From NCBI GenBank assembly GCA_015680905.1, contig CM027377.1, positions 60,595,501 through 60,659,500 of the forward strand: a stretch of 64,000 nt of DNA, in the 5' to 3' direction. Positions within the stretch are counted from its first letter, which is position 1, and each line of letters opens with the position of its first letter. A program made the translations under genes and the position numbers. This document shows, one piece after another, positions 59,422 to 64,000 of the stretch. Source of the DNA: Coptis chinensis (taxonomy: Eukaryota > Streptophyta > Magnoliopsida > Ranunculales > Ranunculaceae). Below the pieces are notes generated by a model. That model saw only the letters and a list, made by a program, of their open reading frames with translations, made no database searches and had not been told where the DNA came from.

Positions 59422-59675
59422 ATTTGCAGCAAAGATCGATTGATAAGCCCCTTTGGGTAATGAGTGTGGTACCAATCAATCTACCAGATACTATGCGTGT
59501 TGTTTTCGACCGAGGTTTGATTGGTATATATCATGACTGGTGTGAGGCTTTTAATACATATCCTCAAACATATGATCTCCTGCACACTAATTACCTCTTC
59601 GGAAATCTTACAAAGAGGTATAGAATTGCTACATTGAAGGAGACATACACGCAAGATGAACTTGACGGTGTTTGA
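59422..59675 (+). pseudogene. Captured plant PMT-type methyltransferase fragment
   Basis: A splice acceptor TTTTTCAG (59414-59421) leads into WVMSVVPINLPDTMR, then GLIGIYHDWCEAFNTYPQTY and DLLH, strongly like the C-terminal part of plant putative methyltransferases (PMT/DUF248, Golgi-located in known members). The sequence then diverges and stops at 59673. Only one exon is present. Confidence 0.8.
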
Positions 59676-60239
59676 CTCGATATTATTCAGTTCATCTAGG
59701 AAAATGGGGTGTTTCAGTCGGAAGCGAATGAGGATGAGTTTTAGCTATGTTCGTTCCCCTCCAGTTTAATTTATGAGTCTTACATTTTTAATTTATGAAA
59801 AGGAACTTGAAGTTTGTTTTCTTAGTGCACTCAAAAAATTAATGGAAGTTTTTTTTTTATTATTATCTTTTTTTGCAATGTTTGATAATTTATTGTACAT
59901 TTTGGAATTTGTTGGGAAGATGGAAATGTTGTATGTAGGCAGGCTGTGTAAATTTTGTTCGGTTTTTAAGTGGAAGACTCTTACTAGCATTATTATTAAA
60001 TATATATATATATACCACGGTTTCAATAGCTTATATGCCACGGTTCTGTTGACAACCGTAGTATATAATGGGAATACAAACCACGGTTCTTTGAAAAACC
60101 GTGGTATCCGTTAAACATATATACCACAGTTTTGCTATTATTATATACCACACCACCTATTGTCACGGTTGTATAATAGTGGTAAATATATTTATACCAC
60201 ACTTAAAAACAGTAGTATAAGTGTCATTCTGTAGTAGTG

Positions 60240-60717
60240 TAGTCCTGACCATCCTGATGCGTATTGTCCCTTGTTATATGCCCCCCCTTCTCAAACATCG
60301 GAGGAGGCATGTGCATTCAACATTCCTAATGCACCTTGGAGACAACATCCGAATTTTGCTTGGCGCCTGAATAACCAACAAATGGCTCCTCTAGGTTTCG
60401 CCAATTCACCTGTTCGACCAATCAACAATTTTATTCCATATCGCCAAGGATATAATCAGCAATACTAACAAAGTCAAAATCCGTTTCAAAGTAATTCTAA
60501 TGCCACAACTGCAGCCTTGTTCCAGCCAATCTAAATTATGGCTATAATCAACCACTTCTCAACAATAATCATGAACTCGTCCCTATTGCACAACCTATGC
60601 CTCTTGTTACCGATAGGACAAATGAAACTTTCTTCGCTTACATGAACCAACAATCCCAAATCCTAATGTCTATCCAACAATCAAATCAACAATTAGCACA
60701 AGAAAAAAGTTAGAAAG
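60240..60717 (+). pseudogene. E5 gag, C-terminal piece
   Basis: Continues the Cys-His knuckle across the CACTA-2 site (PDHPDAYC) and then has EEACAFNIPNAPWRQHPNFAW, as in E6. Stops at 60468 and later. Confidence 0.75.
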
Positions 60718-60719
60718 GC

Positions 60720-61133
60720 ATGTTTCCCAGCCAAGCAGTTCCAAACCCTAAGCCAGCGAACACTGCTTGTGAAGTCACCAATGCACCTAGTACAAATGCT
60801 CCAAACCAAGGTGAGGTGAATGCAATAACTACTCTTCGTTCTAGCAAAACCGTTGACAATCAAATCTGTATGCCGGAAGATCAAACAAAAGTAACCAGAG
60901 ATTCCAATGAATTTGCTCCCTATAATGAACCAATAGTGGAAACACTTAGTTCATCAAAGTCACCAACTCAAAAATTGGGAAACGAACGAGCGGATCCTTA
61001 TGTCAAATTCTGCCCTAAGGCACCATTTCCTACCTGTTTGGCAAAGAATAAACCTGATGAAAATTTTGATGAAATTCGAGAAACTTTTAAGAATTTGACA
61101 ATTAACTTACCCTTTCTCGATGCCCTAAAATAA
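60720..61133 (+). pseudogene. E5 gag-protease linker
   Basis: A frame of 137 codons, rich in Asn/Pro/Thr, ending with YVKFCPKAPFP and a stop. This is the usual sequence between gag and protease in Athila-like elements. Confidence 0.65.
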
Positions 61134-62261
61134 TTGCCAAAACATGCAAAATTTCTAAAAGATATGTGCACCATAAAAAGGAGAACAAATTTTCCTCAAC
61201 AAGCATTCCTTACCAAATAGTTTCCTTCAATCATTGAATACAATGGTATAGTAAAATACAAGGACCCTGGTAGACCAACAGTTGTATGCACATTTGGTGA
61301 CAAATATACGGCCACTGCATTATTAGACCTAGGAGCGAGTGTGAATTTACTTCCTTATTACTTATTCAAACAACTAGGTCTTCATGAACTTAAACCTACC
61401 ATGATGACTCTACAATTAGTCGATCATTCCATTAAGTATCCAAAAGGCATTGTGGAAAATGTCCTTGTAAAAGTCCAAGACTTTTTCTATCCCGTCGATT
61501 TTGTCATTTTGGATACAGAAGTTGCCTGTGACTCCATTCCTATCATATTAGGGCATCCGTTCCTAGCAACTGCTAATGCCCTCATAAACTGTAGGGATGG
61601 TTCTATGACCATGTCCTTTGGAAATCTTTCGGTAGAGGTTAATGTGTTCAAGTTGATGAAACAAATTCCAGAGAATGACATTGATGGGGAGGTTAACCTG
61701 GTTGACACCCTTGTGCAAGAATATTTCACAAACTCTTTTCCTGATAATGAAGTACACCAATTCCTTTCATTTGGTGATTCTGAATTTGATGTGGATGCTT
61801 ATTCACAGGATGTAAACAAGTTCTTAGAGTTAATACCACTATTTGACCCTACTACCATCCTATCAAGCAACTTGGACGAGCATCAATCTGTTTTCTCTAT
61901 TGAAGACGACTTTCCTCAAGAATCTTTAATACCCACTCCTCCTACCCCTGACTTAAAGCCTATTCCTTCGGACTTAGAATACGTACATCTAGATCCAAAT
62001 GGTAGTCACCCAATTATCATATCATCACAATTGACTACCGATCAGGAATCACATTTAATTAAGGTCATCCAAGAACACCGTTCTGCTATTGGATGGTCTC
62101 TCGATGACATTAAAGGCATTGACCTTAAAGTGTGCATCCATCGCATACATCTTGAAGAAAATGCCAAGACGTCACATGAGCCACAACCTCGTCTTAATCC
62201 CACCATGAAGGGTGTGGTACGGGAAGAAATTTTAAGGTTACTCGATGCTGGCATTATTTAG
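61134..62261 (+). pseudogene. E5 protease and start of RT
   Basis: The protease active site DLGAS lies at 61326-61340, with the flap motif IILGHPFLAT near 61545. The open frame 61341-62261 starts inside the active-site block because an upstream stop (near 61218) separates it from the gag end. It runs on into the RT N-terminus (about 62200), with EEILRLLDAGII. A stop follows at once. Confidence 0.8.
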
Positions 62262-63420
62262 CCTATCTCGGATAGTGTTTGGGTGAGTCCCGTACACGTT
62301 GTTCCCAAGAAGTATGGCATTAGAGTTGTGCAAAATGATAAAGATGAATGCATCTCCGCTCGTATTCCAGTGAGGTGGCAAATATGCATTAACTATCGCA
62401 AACTTAATGCGGTCACTCGTAAAGATCATTTCCTACTTCCCTTCATTGACCAGATGCTTGAACGGTTAGCGGGTCATGTATATTACTATTTTCTTGATGG
62501 TTATTCATGATATTTTTAAATAATCATAGATCCTGCTGATCAAGAAAAAACACCGTTCACCTGTCCTTTTGGAACATTTGCATATAAACGAATGCCTTTT
62601 AGCCTTTGCAATGCACCTGGTACATTCCAACACTGTATGCTTCACATTTTCAGTGATATGGTTGAACGTTTTATGGAAGTGTTCATGGACGATTTCTTAG
62701 TATATAGTAATTCTTTCGATAGCTGTCTATCAAATCTTGAAAAGGTTTGAGTACGTTGTGAAGAGAAATATCTCGTTCTTAATTAGGAAAAATGCCATTT
62801 TATGGTTACAAAAGGAATAGTTCTAGGTCATATTGTTTCAAAAGATGGAATCGAAGTCGATAAAGCTAAGAATGAAAAAATTGCTTCACTTCCTATACCA
62901 AAATCAGTTAGCGATGTACGTGCATTTTTAGGACACGCAGGGTTCTACAGAAGATTTATTCAAGATTTCTCAAAGGTTGCTCAACCTTTAACAAATCTCC
63001 TGCTTAAAGATGTTGTCTTTGACTTCACTTTCAATTGCAAACAAGCTTTTGAGACCCTAAAATCCTCCCTGACTACGACTCCTATAATTCAACCATCTGA
63101 TTGGTCTAAACCTTTTGAATTAATGTGTGACGCGAGTGATTACACTATTGGAGCTGTCCTAGGGTAACGCCGAGAGAATAAACCAATTGTCATTTACTAC
63201 ACTAGTAAAACTCTTAATGAAACTCAACGTAATTATACCACCACTGAGAAAGAATTTCTCGCAGTTGTATATGCCCTAGATAAATTTTGTCCTTACTTAG
63301 TTGGTTCTTTCACAATAGTCTACACTGACCATGCGGCTCTTCGTTACCTATTAGCAAAAAAAGATGCAAAACAGAGGTTGATCCGCTAGATCCTCCTCTT
63401 GCAAGAGTTTACTCTAGAAA
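62262..63420 (+). pseudogene. E5 reverse transcriptase and RNase H
   Basis: RT motifs: WQICINYRKLN (62379 region), DGYS, PFGTFAYKRMPFSLCNAPGTF, and the catalytic VFMDDF (about 62690). Connection domain GFYRRFIQDFSKVAQPLTNL (62940). RNase H acidic residues appear in CDASD (about 63127), TEKEF (63247) and YTDHAAL (63320). At least six nonsense codons are spread through it. Confidence 0.85.
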
Positions 63421-64000
63421 TTAGAGATAAAAAAGGTTGCGAGAATGTGGTTGCAGACCATTTATCACGACTCATCAATGATGTCGATAATGATGCCGAA
63501 CCCATCTGTGATTCATTCCCAGATGAACACTTGTATTCCGTTTTTTTATCTCCTTGGTAAGCTGATATAGTGAACTACCTAGTGACCGAGGAAGTCCCTT
63601 CATCTTGGACTCGTACAGACCAGAAGAAATTCTTATCCATAGTGAAATTTTATTTCTAGGATGATCCCTACCTCTTCAAGTATTGTTCCGACCAACTGAT
63701 ACGCCGTTGTATTCCCGACTGGGAACACAATGATGTGTTATCCTTCTGCCATGAACAATCTTGTGGTGGTCATTTCAGTGGTAAGAAAACTACGGCCAAG
63801 GTTCTACAATGTGGATTTTATTGGACAACATTGTTTAAAGATGCACATGAGTATTGTAAAGCATGCACCCGCTGCCAGCAGCTAGGACGCATTACTCAAC
63901 GCAATATGATGTCCTTAAATCCAATTTTAATTGTCAAAACTTTTTATGTGTGGGGCATCAACTTCATGGGTCCCTTTCCAAATTCTCATGGTTTTCTCTA
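63421..64000 (+). pseudogene. E5 integrase, N-terminal part, cut by the window end
   Basis: The HHCC zinc domain is recognisable: a His in FCHEQ, GGHFSGKKTTAKV, then CKACTRC (63860-63880). The core begins near 63950 with VWGINFMGPFP, where relatives have Asp at the Asn (GID), so the first catalytic acid appears replaced. Stops near 63546 and 63658. Confidence 0.8.

Larger units (their letters stand above)
54004..60239. mobile_element. CACTA-2 transposon with captured host gene fragments
   Basis: Perfect 19-bp terminal inverted repeats CACTACTACAGAATGACAC and its complement (60221-60239), flanked by the 3-bp duplication TAG (54001-54003 and 60240-60242). Subterminal repeats with ATACCACGGT/ACCGTGGTAT occur at both ends. 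6236 bp. No transposase was recognised. It carries CDF transporter and PMT methyltransferase fragments. Confidence 0.85.
47301..64000 (+). mobile_element. E5: degenerate Athila-like Ty3/gypsy element, interrupted by two CACTA transposons
   Basis: Plus strand: gag (47344 to 60717, in three pieces), linker (60720-61133), protease (61190-61700), RT (62262-63000), RNase H (63100-63420), integrase (63690 to the window end). Gene order gag-PR-RT-RH-INT is that of Ty3/gypsy. The 3' end is outside the window. Many nonsense codons, so it is not functional. Confidence 0.85.

Overview
The window looks like nuclear DNA of a flowering plant, most likely a eudicot, from a repeat-rich and probably heterochromatic region. 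It is AT-rich. I see no intact host gene. Nearly everything is LTR retrotransposon, LINE or CACTA transposon sequence, nested in layers and full of stops and frameshifts. The species cannot be named from this sequence.

Layout. (1) 1-12001: minus-strand element E1 (LTR family A). It has no pol; it has a zinc-knuckle ORF and a 'putative plant transposon protein' domain. Its 3' LTR runs straight into a second, truncated copy of its own interior (1-2387). (2) 12002-17754: minus-strand element E2 (LTR family C), with a Ty3-type gag-protease frame fused to a coiled-coil/zinc-knuckle tail. (3) 17755-20808: tandem repeats and a possible Mutator-like or hypothetical gene remnant. (4) 20809-38762: an old LTR (family B) split in two by element E6 (21242-38350, minus strand). 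E6 carries a 7.8-kb LINE (29057-36847), and the LINE is interrupted by a family-A LTR. (5) 38763-46200: remnants E0, E3 (plus strand) and E4 (minus strand), with two family-A LTRs facing opposite ways. (6) About 47300-64000: a degenerate plus-strand Athila-like Ty3/gypsy element, E5 (gag, protease, RT, RNase H, start of integrase). Its gag is split by two CACTA transposons with exact 3-bp target duplications: CACTA-1 (47726-53457) and CACTA-2 (54004-60239). CACTA-2 carries fragments of two host genes, a CDF metal transporter and a plant PMT-type methyltransferase.

How the parts relate. E1, E4 and E6 lack reverse transcriptase but keep LTRs, a tRNA-Asp-type primer site (E1 and E6), polypurine tracts and the same 3' noncoding architecture. 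They look like non-autonomous relatives of an Athila-type element such as E5. Most striking is the E1 5' LTR: it contains an almost full-length tRNA-Asp sequence, including the non-genomic CCA end, in line with its own primer binding site. The second notable signal is a small hairpin with a constant tetraloop and varying but still paired stem. It sits beside polypurine-like tracts eight times in the window.
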